NCBI RefSeq assembly: GCF_025362475.1
Contig: NZ_JANYGH010000005.1
Coordinates: 62,001 to 126,000 of the forward strand
Direction of reading: 5' to 3'
From: Mucilaginibacter sp.
GTDB lineage: Bacteria > Bacteroidota > Bacteroidia > Sphingobacteriales > Sphingobacteriaceae
DNA: 64,000 bases
The translations under genes were made by a program, and so were the position numbers. The notes beneath the pieces were generated by a model. It ran no database searches. It was not told the origin of the DNA and was given only the letters and a program-made list of their open reading frames with translations. Positions 8,704 to 18,388 of the stretch are shown one piece after another (the stretch's first letter is position 1; each line of letters starts with the position of its first letter).

Positions 8704-8831
8704 AGATATGCAGATTTTAAATGAACAAATTAATTTGCGTTTGGATGTCCAATTTACCGATGATCGATAGTTAATAGAATAAAATCATGCGGCAATCATC
8801 TGTACATCTGGAATTTGAAATCTGCACATCT
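8704..8831. repeat. Imperfect inverted repeat upstream of purB
   Basis: Segment 8704-8722 and the reverse complement of 8813-8831 match at 17 of 19 positions (AGATATGCAGATTTT type), with extra GCAGAT copies at 8681-8700. No ORF lies between. It looks like another short dispersed repeat, in the divergent purB/tetR gap. Confidence 0.5.
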
Positions 8832-8864
8832 GCAACCTTTTGTCTGAGAAAAGTAATTTCGTTT

Positions 8865-8892
8865 GGAAACTTTGAAATCACAAAATGTTTCC
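8865..8892. promoter_or_regulatory. Candidate TetR operator
   Basis: The dyad GGAAAC (8865-8870) ... GTTTCC (8887-8892), with inner TTTG ... CAAA, overlaps the -33 element of the tetR promoter. This is where a self-repressing TetR regulator would be expected to bind. Binding is inferred. Confidence 0.45.
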
Positions 8893-8901
8893 TTAGTTTT
8901 G
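8871..8901 (+). promoter_or_regulatory. Promoter of the efflux regulator gene
   Basis: TTTG at 8871-8874 and TAGTTTTG at 8894-8901 are separated by 19 nt, an excellent match to the Bacteroidota promoter. It predicts a leader of only about 10 nt before the ATG at 8915. Confidence 0.7.
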
Positions 8902-8914
8902 ACCAAGAAAGTCA

Positions 8915-9526
8915 ATGAGTCAAATAGAGAGAATAATACACGGGGGCGAGGAGCTGTTTTTAAAGGCAGGCATCAAAAGCGTAACCATGGATGATATAGC
9001 CAAACATTTGGGTATGTCGAAAAAAACCATATACCAGTTTTTTAAGGATAAGAATGAGCTTGTAACAGCACTGGTAAAAAAGAAGCTAAAAGAGGATGAA
9101 GAGGAAATGGTGGAATACATCAGCAAATCTGCCAATGTGATTGAGGAGATGATTGCCATGACCAAGTGCTCAGAAGAGATGTTTTCAAGGATCAACCCGA
9201 TAGTGATCCATGATATGCAAAAATATCATCCGGAGGCCTGGGCCGAATTTCAGCGGTTTAAATCAGAGGTTTTAATAAGTACGCTGGAAGAATTGTTAAC
9301 AAAAGGAATTAAGCAGGGCTATATCAGATCTGAAATTGACGTAAGGATAGTTGCCCGGATGAGGGTAAATACAGTTGAGCTGGGTTTTAATACCACCATT
9401 TTCCCTGTAGCCGAATTTAATACATGGAAGGTGCAGGTGCAGTTTTTAGATCATTTTAACTATGGTATTTGTACACTTAAAGGTTACAAGCTTTTAAATC
9501 AGTATAAAAATATAAAGGAAGAATAA
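8915..9526 (+). CDS. TetR/AcrR family transcriptional regulator
   Basis: Residues ~5-50 are a TetR helix-turn-helix (ELFLKAGIKSVTMDDIAKHLGMSKKTIYQFF), and the rest is an all-helical ligand-binding domain of ordinary size (203 residues). It heads the tolC/adaptor/RND operon 91 bp downstream, so its likely job is repressing the pump until an inducer binds. A dyad over its own promoter supports autoregulation. The inducer cannot be read from the sequence. Confidence 0.87.
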   Translation: MSQIERIIHGGEELFLKAGIKSVTMDDIAKHLGMSKKTIYQFFKDKNELVTALVKKKLKEDEEEMVEYISKSANVIEEMIAMTKCSEEMFSRINPIVIHDMQKYHPEAWAEFQRFKSEVLISTLEELLTKGIKQGYIRSEIDVRIVARMRVNTVELGFNTTIFPVAEFNTWKVQVQFLDHFNYGICTLKGYKLLNQYKNIKEE

Positions 9527-9617
9527 AAGTCTGCTGACATACGGCTGTCACAGATGGCAGGGATATTTGAGGCCGTAAAGTGTATTAAATAAAAAATCAA
9601 CAACAACAATATATACA

Positions 9618-11033
9618 ATGAAATATTTACTTTTTACGGCAACATTTTTTTGTGCCATAGCCATTAAAAGCTATGCCCAGGAAACGCCACCTAATAACCA
9701 AACTTTTAATTTTAGTGTACAGGATTGTATTAACTACGCTCACGAACACCAAACCGCAGTTATAAATGCCGGCCTTGATGTTAAAAGTGCAGAATATAAA
9801 GTAAAAGAAACTATAGGGATTGGTTTGCCGCAGATCGCTGCATCGGCATCTTTTCAGGATTATATCAAAACACCATCTATTTTGTTCCCTAACTCTTTAA
9901 ATGGCTTATATTATGTACTAAACCAGGAGGGTGTAAAGGGGTCAGATGGCAAAGTAATTGCGGCGAAAACATTTGATCCTGTTAATTTTAGTATCTATCA
10001 AAAATACAACAGCAATCTGGGTTTAACTTTAAACCAGATATTATTTGATGGCAGTTATTTGGTAGGATTAAAAGCATCCAAAACGTATAAAGAACTTTCG
10101 ATAAGGAGCTTAACCCGCACTAAAATAGACGCGTCAGTAGCGGTTATTAAAGCCTATTATCAAGTGTTGGTTAGTAATCAGCAGATAAAGTTGTTAAATG
10201 CCAATATCGATCAGCTTAAACAGCAACTGGATCAAACTGTGGCACAAAATAAGCAAGGTTTGGTGGAAAAAATTGACGTTGATCGTATCACCGTGCAATA
10301 TAATAATCTGTTAACCAATCGCGAAAATGTGGTACGATTGCTGGTGCTGAATTACCAGGTTTTGAAATTTCAGATGGGTATGCCTATCGAGAATGACTTG
10401 ACATTGAAAGATAAGTTGGAAAACGTTAATATTGATAATAGCATTGCAGATGCAAGCGTAACTTCAGATACCTCATTTTATCATAGCAGGATTGAGTATA
10501 ATTTATCAGAAACCAATTTGAAACTGAATGAACTTGACCTGAAAAGAAAAAAATCGACCTTTTTACCTTCTTTATCATTAAACGGAAGCTCAGCTATTAC
10601 TTATCAAAATAACAGCTTCAGCCAGTTATATAGCGTAAGCTACCCATCTACCTATTTTGGTATTTCATTAAGTATTCCTATTTATAATGGCGGGCAGCGA
10701 ATTAACCAGGTTAGGCAATCGCAAATCACGGTATTAAAATCAAGGAATGATTTGTATAACCTTAAAAACCAGCTGAGCCTGCAAGCTAACCAAGCGCGTA
10801 TCACATTTATTAACGGTTTACAATCGTTGAATAATCAAAAAAGCAACCAAACGCTGGCCCAGGAAGTTTTAAGGGTATCCAAAGTAAAATATCAACAAGG
10901 TGTAGGCTCAAGTATTGAAGTTACACAAGCCCAAACGGCACTTGAAGATGCTGATAACAAATATATACAGGGATTATATGATGCATTGGTTAGCAAAGTT
11001 GATCTTGACCAGGCATACGGACGTATTCAATAA
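9618..11033 (+). CDS. TolC-family outer membrane efflux protein
   Basis: The protein starts with a signal peptide (cut near SYAQ) and continues with the tandem alpha-helical repeat pattern of TolC: SVQDCINYAHEHQTAVINAG at the N-terminal helix, SIPIYNGGQR (~350) in a strand, and VEVTQAQTALEDADNKYIQGLYD-type residues in the last long helix. The 471-residue length fits. It forms the outer membrane channel for the adaptor and pump encoded next. Confidence 0.9.
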   Translation: MKYLLFTATFFCAIAIKSYAQETPPNNQTFNFSVQDCINYAHEHQTAVINAGLDVKSAEYKVKETIGIGLPQIAASASFQDYIKTPSILFPNSLNGLYYVLNQEGVKGSDGKVIAAKTFDPVNFSIYQKYNSNLGLTLNQILFDGSYLVGLKASKTYKELSIRSLTRTKIDASVAVIKAYYQVLVSNQQIKLLNANIDQLKQQLDQTVAQNKQGLVEKIDVDRITVQYNNLLTNRENVVRLLVLNYQVLKFQMGMPIENDLTLKDKLENVNIDNSIADASVTSDTSFYHSRIEYNLSETNLKLNELDLKRKKSTFLPSLSLNGSSAITYQNNSFSQLYSVSYPSTYFGISLSIPIYNGGQRINQVRQSQITVLKSRNDLYNLKNQLSLQANQARITFINGLQSLNNQKSNQTLAQEVLRVSKVKYQQGVGSSIEVTQAQTALEDADNKYIQGLYDALVSKVDLDQAYGRIQ

Positions 11034-11068
11034 AACAATATAACTAAACTCACTATTATAAAAAAGAC

Positions 11069-12175
11069 ATGAAAAAAATATTATACATACCGGTACTGGT
11101 TCTTTTAGCGGCAGCTTGCACCAACAAACCAAAAGACAAAAAAACGGAGCTTGCCGACCTGCAGAAACAACAGGCCGATATAAATTCAAAAGTAGCCAAG
11201 CTGCAATCGGAGGTTGGTTCAGCTGATTCGGGTAAAACTACCGATGTAAGCACTATTGTTATTAAACAAGTCACTTTTACGAACTACGTACAATTGCAGG
11301 GTAAAATTGATGCGCAGGATAACGTTACCGCATATCCACAGGCTTCTGCAATTATTACAGGCCTGTTTGTTAAACCTGGGCAGCATGTAACTAAAGGGCA
11401 GGTACTTGCACAATTAGATAACAGCGTAATGCAACAAAATGTAGCGCAGTCTGAAGCGCAGGTGGAGTTAAATCAGACTTTATACAATCGTCAAAAAAAT
11501 CTTTGGGATCAAAAAATAGGTACCGAAGTACAGTTTTTACAGGCCCAAACAACATTGCAAAGTAGCAAAAAGGCTTTGGCTGGTTTAAAGCAACAGGCTG
11601 GTTTATACCGTATTGTGTCACCAATAACCGGTACTGTTGATCAAATGGATCTTAAATTGGGCCAGGTAGCAAGCCCGGGTCAAACAGGTATCCGTGTTGT
11701 TAATGCTGATGTTTTAAAAATAAAGGCCGATGTGCCTGAATCTTATTCAGGAAGTGTAAATACTGGTAATGAAGTGAAAATTTTAGTACCCGATGCAAAG
11801 GATTCATTAGTTACCAAAGTAACATTTGCCGCCAAGGTGATTGATCCAACATCAAGAAGCTTTGGTGTTGAAATTAAGTTGCCTGTGCGTAAAACCTTAC
11901 GCCCTAATATGACAGCTATTATTCAAATAGCTAATTACGCCAAGGAAAACGCAATTGCCATACCTGTTAAAGCTATCCAAAAATCAGAAGATGGAGATTT
12001 TGTTTACATTAATGAAAACGGAATTGCTAAAAGGGTTAATGTTAAATCAGGAACTACTTATGGCGGGCAGACTGAAATACTTTCAGGCTTGAAAGCCGGC
12101 GATCAGCTGATAACAGAAGGGGCTTCAGATATTGAAAATGGCGATAAGATCAAAGTTTTACAGAGTGCTAATTAA
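11069..12175 (+). CDS. RND efflux periplasmic adaptor lipoprotein
   Basis: The signal peptide ends in a lipoprotein box (LLAAACT, Cys at ~17), so the adaptor is lipid-anchored. A short coiled coil (ELADLQKQQADINSKVAKL) precedes the membrane-fusion core: a lipoyl-like half motif (VKPGQHVTKGQVLAQLDNS), a helical hairpin, the second lipoyl half (YRIVSPITGTVDQ) and beta-barrel domains. It bridges TolC and the RND pump. The gap to tolC is 35 bp and to the pump gene 26 bp, a normal operon. Confidence 0.9.
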   Translation: MKKILYIPVLVLLAAACTNKPKDKKTELADLQKQQADINSKVAKLQSEVGSADSGKTTDVSTIVIKQVTFTNYVQLQGKIDAQDNVTAYPQASAIITGLFVKPGQHVTKGQVLAQLDNSVMQQNVAQSEAQVELNQTLYNRQKNLWDQKIGTEVQFLQAQTTLQSSKKALAGLKQQAGLYRIVSPITGTVDQMDLKLGQVASPGQTGIRVVNADVLKIKADVPESYSGSVNTGNEVKILVPDAKDSLVTKVTFAAKVIDPTSRSFGVEIKLPVRKTLRPNMTAIIQIANYAKENAIAIPVKAIQKSEDGDFVYINENGIAKRVNVKSGTTYGGQTEILSGLKAGDQLITEGASDIENGDKIKVLQSAN

Positions 12176-12201
12176 TTATATTAACAATTGATCTGTCAAT
12201 T

Positions 12202-15200
12202 ATGAAAGATTCAACTAAAGAATTCGGGCCCTCAAGCTGGGCCATTGATAATAAAACTGCCATATATGTGCTCATATTTTTGATCACAGTATTGGGGTTG
12301 ATCAGCTATAACAATCTGCCAAAGGAGAACTTTCCGGATATAGCGCAATCTAAAGTGTTTGTTACCACAACTTTTGCAGGCCAATCTCCTCAAAACATCG
12401 AGAACCTGGTAACAAGGCAAATTGAAAAGCAGTTAAAATCATTAAAGGGCCTAAAAAAGGTTACTTCAAACTCGGTACAAAATGTATCTATAATAACAGC
12501 CGAATTTCAGGCTAATATTAAAATTAAAGATGCCAAAATTGATGTAAAAGATGCCGTGGATAAAGCCAAACAGGATTTGCCTCAAAATGATAATAACCTT
12601 AAGGAATCTGTTATATCTGATATAAACGTAGCCGATCTCCCGATCTTATATATCAATATATCCGGCGACTACGATCTCAAGAAATTAAAAGAGTATGCTG
12701 ATCTTTTGAAGGACGAGATTGAAGGCTATAAGGAGATTTCAAAAGTTGATGAGGTTGGTGCTTTAACGCCCGAAATACAGGTGAATGTCGACCTGAATAA
12801 GATGGCCGCAGCACAGGTTAGTTTTAATGATATTACCCAGGCAATTGGTAACGAAAATATTTTAACAACGGCAGGTACAGTAAAAACTGATGGTATTCGC
12901 CGTAGTATTGATATTAAACAGGATTTTAAAGATGCCCAGGAGGTATCTGAAATGGCTATTCGTAACCCCAAGGGACAAGCAGTTTATCTGCGCGATATTG
13001 CCGAAATAAAAGACTCGTTTTTAGAACAGGAGAGCTATGCACGTTTAAAAACGCCAGAAAATCCTAAATTTAAAAATGTAATTACCCTTAACGTAAGTAA
13101 AAGGGCAGGAGAGAACCTGATCCAGGCATCTGATAAGATCAATGAGCTGATCAAACTAAAACAAAAAACAGTTTTCCCTAAAGGATTAAATATTACAGTA
13201 ACAGGTGATCAGTCGGACAAGACACGTACCACTCTTAATGACCTTATCAACACCATCGTAATTGGGTTTATATTAGTTACAGTTATTCTGATGTTCTTCA
13301 TGGGTACAACTAATGCTATTTTCGTGGCATTATCTGTACCGCTATCGTGCTTTATTGCATTTTTAATAATGCCGGCCATTGGGTTTACACTAAATATGAT
13401 CGTGTTATTCTCGTTCCTGCTGGCTTTAGGTATTGTGGTGGATGATGCCATTGTGGTAATTGAAAACACACACCGTATTTTTGATAACGGAAAAATACCA
13501 ATTAAACAAGCAGCTAAGATGGCAGCAGGCGAGGTGTTTCTCCCAGTGTTTTCAGGTACCATGACCACATTGGCTCCCTTTGTTCCGTTGGCATTCTGGA
13601 ATAGTTTGATTGGGCACTTTATGTTCTTCCTGCCAATAACACTTATTATTACCTTGTTGGCATCGTTAGTGGTGGCTTATATCATGAACCCGGTTTTTGC
13701 GGTTGATTTTATGAAACCACACTTTAAAGGCGAACATGATAATCCTAAATTTGATAAGAAAACCTTACGTGTATTGCTCATTTTGGCGGTACTTGCCATA
13801 CTAAGCTATGGATTGTTTTTCGCGGGTATTTGGACTATGGGTATGGGCAATTTACTGGCACTTGCTATTGTGCTTTACCTGTTAAATCACTTTGTGTTAT
13901 TAAGGATAATAGACAAGTTTCAAAACAATGTATGGCCGCGTTTTCAAAAATGGTATGCCAAATGGTTGGAGCGTGCTGTTAAAAGGCCTGTAATAGTGCT
14001 GTTGGGTACATTTGCACTGTTTGTGTTTGCTATATTATTGATGGTGGTAAGAGGCAAAACGCCTGAGTTTTTCCCGTCTGGCGATCCAAACTTTGCATAC
14101 GTTTACATTACTATGCCTATAGGTACTGACCAGGCTACTACCAACGAGGTAACTAAAAAGCTGGAACAGCGTGTTGCACAGGTTGTTGAACCTGATAAGG
14201 ATATTGTATCATCCGTAATATCAAACGTTACCAAGGGCGTAACCGACCCAACGGATGAAGATCAGGGCGATTATCAAAATAAAGGTAAAGTAACTGTTGC
14301 ATTTGTTGAATTTGGTAAACGTAACGGTAAGGATACCAAGGAGGTTTTGCGAAAGATTCGCGCAGCTGTTCAAGGCGTACCAGGAGCTAAAATTGCTGTA
14401 GCACAGGAAAATAGTGGTCCGCCGGTGCAAAAAGATATTAGTATTGAACTAATAGGTGATAACCTGGATTCGTTGGTAAACACCAGCAATCGTTTAAAGA
14501 GTTACCTGGCTAAGCAAAATATTGCCGGTATTGAAAACCTGGTTGCCGATGTTCAAAACGATAAACCCGAAATAGTTTTTGATATTGACCGTGAAAGGGC
14601 TAACCGCGAAGGTATCAGTACATCGCAGATAAGTCAGGCTCTTGGTACGGCCATTTTTGGCGCCAAAGCAGGCGATTTTAGGAATACCAAAGAAGATGAT
14701 TACCAGATAAAGGTAAGGGCATTGGAACAACAGCGTGGTAATATAGATGAGTTACGCAACATGAAAATAACTTATCGTGACCTTGCCACCGGTGGTGCCA
14801 TACGCCAGGTGCCTATATCGGCATTTACTGATATAAGGTATACCAATACCTATAGTAACATTAAGCGTAAACAACAGCGCAGGGTATTAACTTTAGGTTC
14901 AAGCGTAATAAAACCGTATAATGCCAACGAGGTAAATGCTAATATCTTAAAGGCTATAGCCAACTTTAAAAAATCTGATGATATCATCATCAGGCAGGGT
15001 GGTGGCCAGGAAGATCAGCTGGAAGCGGTTACTTTCCTTGGTGGTGCACTTGCTACCTCTTTTGGGCTTATCCTGATCATTTTAATGATCCAGTTTAATT
15101 CTATCGGTAAAACATTCATCATCATCAGTGAGATCTTCTTTAGTATCATTGGGGTGTTATTGGGTGTAAGTATCTTTGGCATGACCATGGCTATAGTTAT

Positions 15201-15636
15201 GACGGGGGTAGGTATCATCGCTCTTGCCGGTGTGGTGGTCAGAAACGGAATCTTGCTTGTAGAGTTTACAGATATGTTGATAGAGCAGGGTGCAAACGTT
15301 CATGATGCCGTAGTTGAGGCAGGACACACCCGTATGACGCCAGTTTTATTAACGGCCACTGCAGCCATTTTAGGTTTAATACCATTAGCTGTAGGCTTTA
15401 ATATCGATTTTGTGGAGATGTTCACACACTTTAAACCACATATTCACTTTGGTGGTGATAACGTTGCCTTCTGGGGACCGTTGGCTTGGACAATGATATT
15501 TGGTTTAGGTTTTGCAACCGTTATTACTTTAATTCTTGTGCCATGTATGTATCTTATCCGTCACAACCTTAAAGCAAGGCTTTTTGGTAAAAAAGAAAAG
15601 AAACATATAGAAGTATTAGAAGCCGAAACGGTTTAA
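12202..15636 (+). CDS. RND multidrug efflux permease (AcrB/HAE1-like)
   Basis: A proton-driven inner-membrane pump of 1144 residues with 12 expected membrane helices and two large periplasmic loops. The TM4 proton-relay aspartates are in GIVVDDAIVVIENTHRIFD (residues ~412-430). AGVVVRNGILLVEFTDML near residue 1015 is the matching TM10 segment. It is longer than AcrB, with an extra loop between TM6 and TM7 and another before TM12 (FTHFKPHIHFGGDN), common in Bacteroidota versions. Substrates cannot be predicted. Confidence 0.92.
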   Translation: MKDSTKEFGPSSWAIDNKTAIYVLIFLITVLGLISYNNLPKENFPDIAQSKVFVTTTFAGQSPQNIENLVTRQIEKQLKSLKGLKKVTSNSVQNVSIITAEFQANIKIKDAKIDVKDAVDKAKQDLPQNDNNLKESVISDINVADLPILYINISGDYDLKKLKEYADLLKDEIEGYKEISKVDEVGALTPEIQVNVDLNKMAAAQVSFNDITQAIGNENILTTAGTVKTDGIRRSIDIKQDFKDAQEVSEMAIRNPKGQAVYLRDIAEIKDSFLEQESYARLKTPENPKFKNVITLNVSKRAGENLIQASDKINELIKLKQKTVFPKGLNITVTGDQSDKTRTTLNDLINTIVIGFILVTVILMFFMGTTNAIFVALSVPLSCFIAFLIMPAIGFTLNMIVLFSFLLALGIVVDDAIVVIENTHRIFDNGKIPIKQAAKMAAGEVFLPVFSGTMTTLAPFVPLAFWNSLIGHFMFFLPITLIITLLASLVVAYIMNPVFAVDFMKPHFKGEHDNPKFDKKTLRVLLILAVLAILSYGLFFAGIWTMGMGNLLALAIVLYLLNHFVLLRIIDKFQNNVWPRFQKWYAKWLERAVKRPVIVLLGTFALFVFAILLMVVRGKTPEFFPSGDPNFAYVYITMPIGTDQATTNEVTKKLEQRVAQVVEPDKDIVSSVISNVTKGVTDPTDEDQGDYQNKGKVTVAFVEFGKRNGKDTKEVLRKIRAAVQGVPGAKIAVAQENSGPPVQKDISIELIGDNLDSLVNTSNRLKSYLAKQNIAGIENLVADVQNDKPEIVFDIDRERANREGISTSQISQALGTAIFGAKAGDFRNTKEDDYQIKVRALEQQRGNIDELRNMKITYRDLATGGAIRQVPISAFTDIRYTNTYSNIKRKQQRRVLTLGSSVIKPYNANEVNANILKAIANFKKSDDIIIRQGGGQEDQLEAVTFLGGALATSFGLILIILMIQFNSIGKTFIIISEIFFSIIGVLLGVSIFGMTMAIVMTGVGIIALAGVVVRNGILLVEFTDMLIEQGANVHDAVVEAGHTRMTPVLLTATAAILGLIPLAVGFNIDFVEMFTHFKPHIHFGGDNVAFWGPLAWTMIFGLGFATVITLILVPCMYLIRHNLKARLFGKKEKKHIEVLEAETV

Positions 15637-15658
15637 TTTAATAGGCAAAATCATAAAC

Positions 15659-15694
15659 AAATAGCCGCATGCTGAAAAGTGTGCGGCTATTTTG
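15659..15694 (+). terminator. Intrinsic terminator of the efflux operon
   Basis: Stem ATAGCCGCA/TGCGGCTAT (15661-15669 with 15682-15690) has a flanking A/T extension and is followed by TTTT. It lies 25 nt past the pump stop. Confidence 0.8.
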
Positions 15695-15781
15695 CTTTAA
15701 AGGGCTCTGATTTATGCTTTTAATTAGAACATAATAAGATGTGTGTAGTTTTATATGTATAACAAACATCAAACGTCAATT

Positions 15782-16267
15782 ATGGAACTCAAAATATCAC
15801 ATCCCTTTTGGCAGGTTATTGGTCTTGGAGCCCTAGCCGGTATGCGCTCAACATCGGCGCCTGTTATTGTCAGCCATATATTAAGTCATCACCAGTCAAA
15901 AAATCTTGATCATTCACCTTTGCGGTTTATGCAATCAAAAAATGTGGCACTTGCATTGAAGGTTTTAGCCATAGGCGAAATAATAGGCGATAAATTACCT
16001 TCGGCACCCAATCGTATCAAGCCTGCCGTACTTGCCTTCAGGATGCTTTCGGGAGCTTTTGCCGGGGCAAGTGTTTATAAAGCAACTGGAGGCAGAGTTG
16101 CCATGGGCGCCTTAATTGGTGGGGCCGCTGCTTTTGCTTCCACATTTGGTAGTTATTTTCTTCGTAAGAATGCGGTTAAAACCAGTCATGTTATTGACCC
16201 GATTGTTGGCGCTATTGAAGATGCGCTTGTAATTGGCAGTGGAGTTGAATTATCAAATGCAGCTTAA
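15782..16267 (+). CDS. DUF4126-family membrane protein
   Basis: GLGALAGMRSTSAPVIVSH near the N-terminus, GEIIGDKLPSAPNRIKP in the middle and a glycine-rich VAMGALIGGAAAFASTFGSY helix match the DUF4126 family. Its function is unknown; it is a small polytopic membrane protein. I use the ATG at 15782 rather than one at 15755, because a near-consensus -7 box (TAGTTTTA, 15746-15753) would start transcription at ~15758. Its stop overlaps the convergent MscS stop (TTAA). Confidence 0.75.
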   Translation: MELKISHPFWQVIGLGALAGMRSTSAPVIVSHILSHHQSKNLDHSPLRFMQSKNVALALKVLAIGEIIGDKLPSAPNRIKPAVLAFRMLSGAFAGASVYKATGGRVAMGALIGGAAAFASTFGSYFLRKNAVKTSHVIDPIVGAIEDALVIGSGVELSNAA

Positions 16268-17379
16268 TTATCAGTTTTAGGCTGCAAGTATTTTTCAAGA
16301 TTGCTAACCTCGGTACGAATTCTTGGTAAACTACCCGGGTAATTCTGTTGGATAAAGGTTACCAGGTTTTCCCTGATGTAGCATCTCAGGTCAAACGCAT
16401 CGGATGAATTGTGTGCACTCATCAGTACGCGTACTTCAATATTGTTTTCTTTGGTATCGGTAACCTGCACTACTTTAACTTTCTTATCCCAAAGCGGTGA
16501 TAGCTCAATCAACCGGTCAAACTCTTTACGGATAGCCTCAAGCGGAATGGTATAATCCACATATAAAAATACTGTTCCCAATATTTCGGACGAGGATCTT
16601 GTCCAGTTTTGAAAGGGTTTTGTAATAAAATAGTTGATGGGAAGAATCAGTCTGCGTTTATCCCATATATTCAACACCACGTAAGTTAGGGTTATTTCCT
16701 CTACGCGCCCCCATTCGCCTTCAACCACTAAAACATCGTCAATCCTGATAGGTTGTGTAAACGCTATCTGGAAACCGGCCAGCAAATTTCCTAAAGAGTT
16801 TTGCGCCGCGAAACCTACAATAATACCACCTATTCCCACACCTGTTAATAAGCCCGTGCCAATTTTACGCATACTTTCAAAACTAAGCAGGATGATAGCT
16901 ATGGTAACAAATACAATTACAACCACTAAAAACTTACGTATAAATTGAATTTGTGTGCGCACTTTGCGCTCCACCAGGTTGTCGGCTTTATTAAGATCGT
17001 AGGTGTGATAGATGTAATCTTCTAAAATCCGGATGGAGCGTACAAGAATGCCTGCAAAAGATATTGTCAGTAAAATTTCAATTGTTTTATCAAGCGGAGT
17101 AACATAAATTTTATCCATCCTCATGATGGGGATAAAGAGGTTTAGCAAAAACAATGGGATAAAATAAGTTATAGCAGGGCCTAAATTGATTATCACCGAC
17201 CTGAAAAAGGAGTAGGATTCTTCCTTTTTAGCGTAAAATTTGAATAAGAGGGTAACAATATACTTTATAATCAGCCCTGCAAGGATAGCTATTACAGCTA
17301 TCAGGAGATTCCATACTATGGCTGGAAGTTGTTGGGAAAAGTCAAGCAGATCAGGGGGTAACCTGTTTTCGATATTCAT
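16264..17379 (-). CDS. MscS-family mechanosensitive ion channel
   Basis: Several N-terminal membrane helices are followed by the MscS core: pore helix GTGLLTGVGIGGIIVGFAAQNSLGNLLAGFQ, then the beta domain (IDDVLVVEGEWGRVEEITLTYV) and C-terminal domain ending in a charged tail. At 371 residues it has more N-terminal helices than E. coli MscS (286). It should open on membrane tension and release solutes on hypo-osmotic shock. It is divergent from the TetR gene at 17548. Confidence 0.9.
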   Translation of the reverse strand: MNIENRLPPDLLDFSQQLPAIVWNLLIAVIAILAGLIIKYIVTLLFKFYAKKEESYSFFRSVIINLGPAITYFIPLFLLNLFIPIMRMDKIYVTPLDKTIEILLTISFAGILVRSIRILEDYIYHTYDLNKADNLVERKVRTQIQFIRKFLVVVIVFVTIAIILLSFESMRKIGTGLLTGVGIGGIIVGFAAQNSLGNLLAGFQIAFTQPIRIDDVLVVEGEWGRVEEITLTYVVLNIWDKRRLILPINYFITKPFQNWTRSSSEILGTVFLYVDYTIPLEAIRKEFDRLIELSPLWDKKVKVVQVTDTKENNIEVRVLMSAHNSSDAFDLRCYIRENLVTFIQQNYPGSLPRIRTEVSNLEKYLQPKTDN

Positions 17380-17483
17380 GTTATTTTATATTAATCAACA
17401 TTAGTTAAATACTACGAATGTAAAATTGTTTTAACAACACGTAACGAAATGGGGGTTGCCATATTTATATGTAGATTTTTTGA

Positions 17484-17491
17484 TAGATTTG
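17484..17491 (+). promoter_or_regulatory. -7 box upstream of the second tetR gene
   Basis: TAGATTTG matches TAnnTTTG. The nearest upstream TTG is at 17456-17458, a spacing of 25 nt, slightly long. It predicts a leader of about 50 nt. Confidence 0.45.
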
Positions 17492-17547
17492 TTTAAAAAG
17501 TCAGGAATTTAGGTTGCTGATTACAGATTGTATAATTTATATAACAA

Positions 17548-18168
17548 ATGGCTGCAGTGAATGACCATCAGGATATAAAAAGGGAAAAGATATTAGAAGC
17601 CTCATATGAGCGATTTTTACATTATGGTTATTCAAAAACCACGATGAATGAAATTGCCGGTGACCTCTCTATGTCGAAAGCTTTGCTGTACTATTATTTC
17701 CCTGATAAAAGCCAGTTATATATAGCTGTAATGCGTAAGCTGGCTAATGAATACTTAAAGTTGCTTGAAGATAACATTGATACTTTTAATAATTTAAAAG
17801 AAGCCTTTGTTTTCCAGATCAATACTCATCATGATTTTATTGTAAAGAATTATAATTTCTTCGATTTTTTCAGGCTTAATGAACAAAATTTACCGGATAC
17901 CATTTGGGAAATTGTTGAGCAAGTGCACAAAGCGGAACTTACTTTGTTGAGTAATGCCGTTAAAGTTGAAATTGAAAAGGGCACTATAAAACCTATTGAA
18001 AACTCCGAAGAGGTTGTTGACCTGCTTTTAGATGCTATGCATGGTATCAGGGTGGGTGCCGTGTCTCAAAAGAAATCCAGTTTCCCGCGTAAGGAACATC
18101 TCGAAGAAATTAGAAGCAAAAAGCTATTGCTTACTGATATATTCATAAAGGGTTTAATGTATTGCTAA
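17548..18168 (+). CDS. TetR/AcrR family transcriptional regulator
   Basis: The N-terminal helix-turn-helix (FLHYGYSKTTMNEIAGDLSMSKALLYYYF, residues ~22-52) is clear; the C-terminal ~150 residues form an unassigned helical ligand domain. It is divergent from mscS and next to no obvious target operon, so its regulon is unknown. The 206-residue length is typical. It is not a close copy of the regulator at 8915. Confidence 0.85.
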   Translation: MAAVNDHQDIKREKILEASYERFLHYGYSKTTMNEIAGDLSMSKALLYYYFPDKSQLYIAVMRKLANEYLKLLEDNIDTFNNLKEAFVFQINTHHDFIVKNYNFFDFFRLNEQNLPDTIWEIVEQVHKAELTLLSNAVKVEIEKGTIKPIENSEEVVDLLLDAMHGIRVGAVSQKKSSFPRKEHLEEIRSKKLLLTDIFIKGLMYC

Positions 18169-18263
18169 TACAATCGATTAAATTCAATTTGTGCTGTGTC
18201 AGTACCCCGTAAAAATGATGGGTCGCCGATAAAGTCCCAGTATATTATAGATACCTTTGTTTA

Positions 18264-18388
18264 AACATTTAATTAATAGGCTCTTGTAAAAGCATCTATA
18301 TATTATTGTTATAACTTCCTATTTAATAAGAGGTGATTGTTTTAGAGTGATTTAGCCGGATGGAGATTTATTTCCATCCGGCTTTTTT
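18264..18388 (+). ncRNA. Candidate small RNA between promoter box and terminator
   Basis: TACCTTTG at 18252-18259 is a perfect -7 box on the + strand. An intrinsic terminator follows at 18354-18388, and the ~95 nt between has no ATG. That arrangement fits a ~120-nt non-coding RNA. Against it, I see no TTG element 17-23 nt upstream of the box, and the terminator could simply end the tetR transcript from 17548. Confidence 0.35.
18354..18388 (+). terminator. Strong intrinsic terminator
   Basis: An 11-bp perfect stem AGCCGGATGGA/TCCATCCGGCT with an 8-nt loop is followed by six T residues. The T-run overlaps the treY stop codon on the other strand. Confidence 0.88.

Noticed and set aside
13209..13568. 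119-codon minus frame inside the RND pump gene
   Set aside because: Antisense to the TM2-TM5 region of the pump, which is well conserved; no independent signals.
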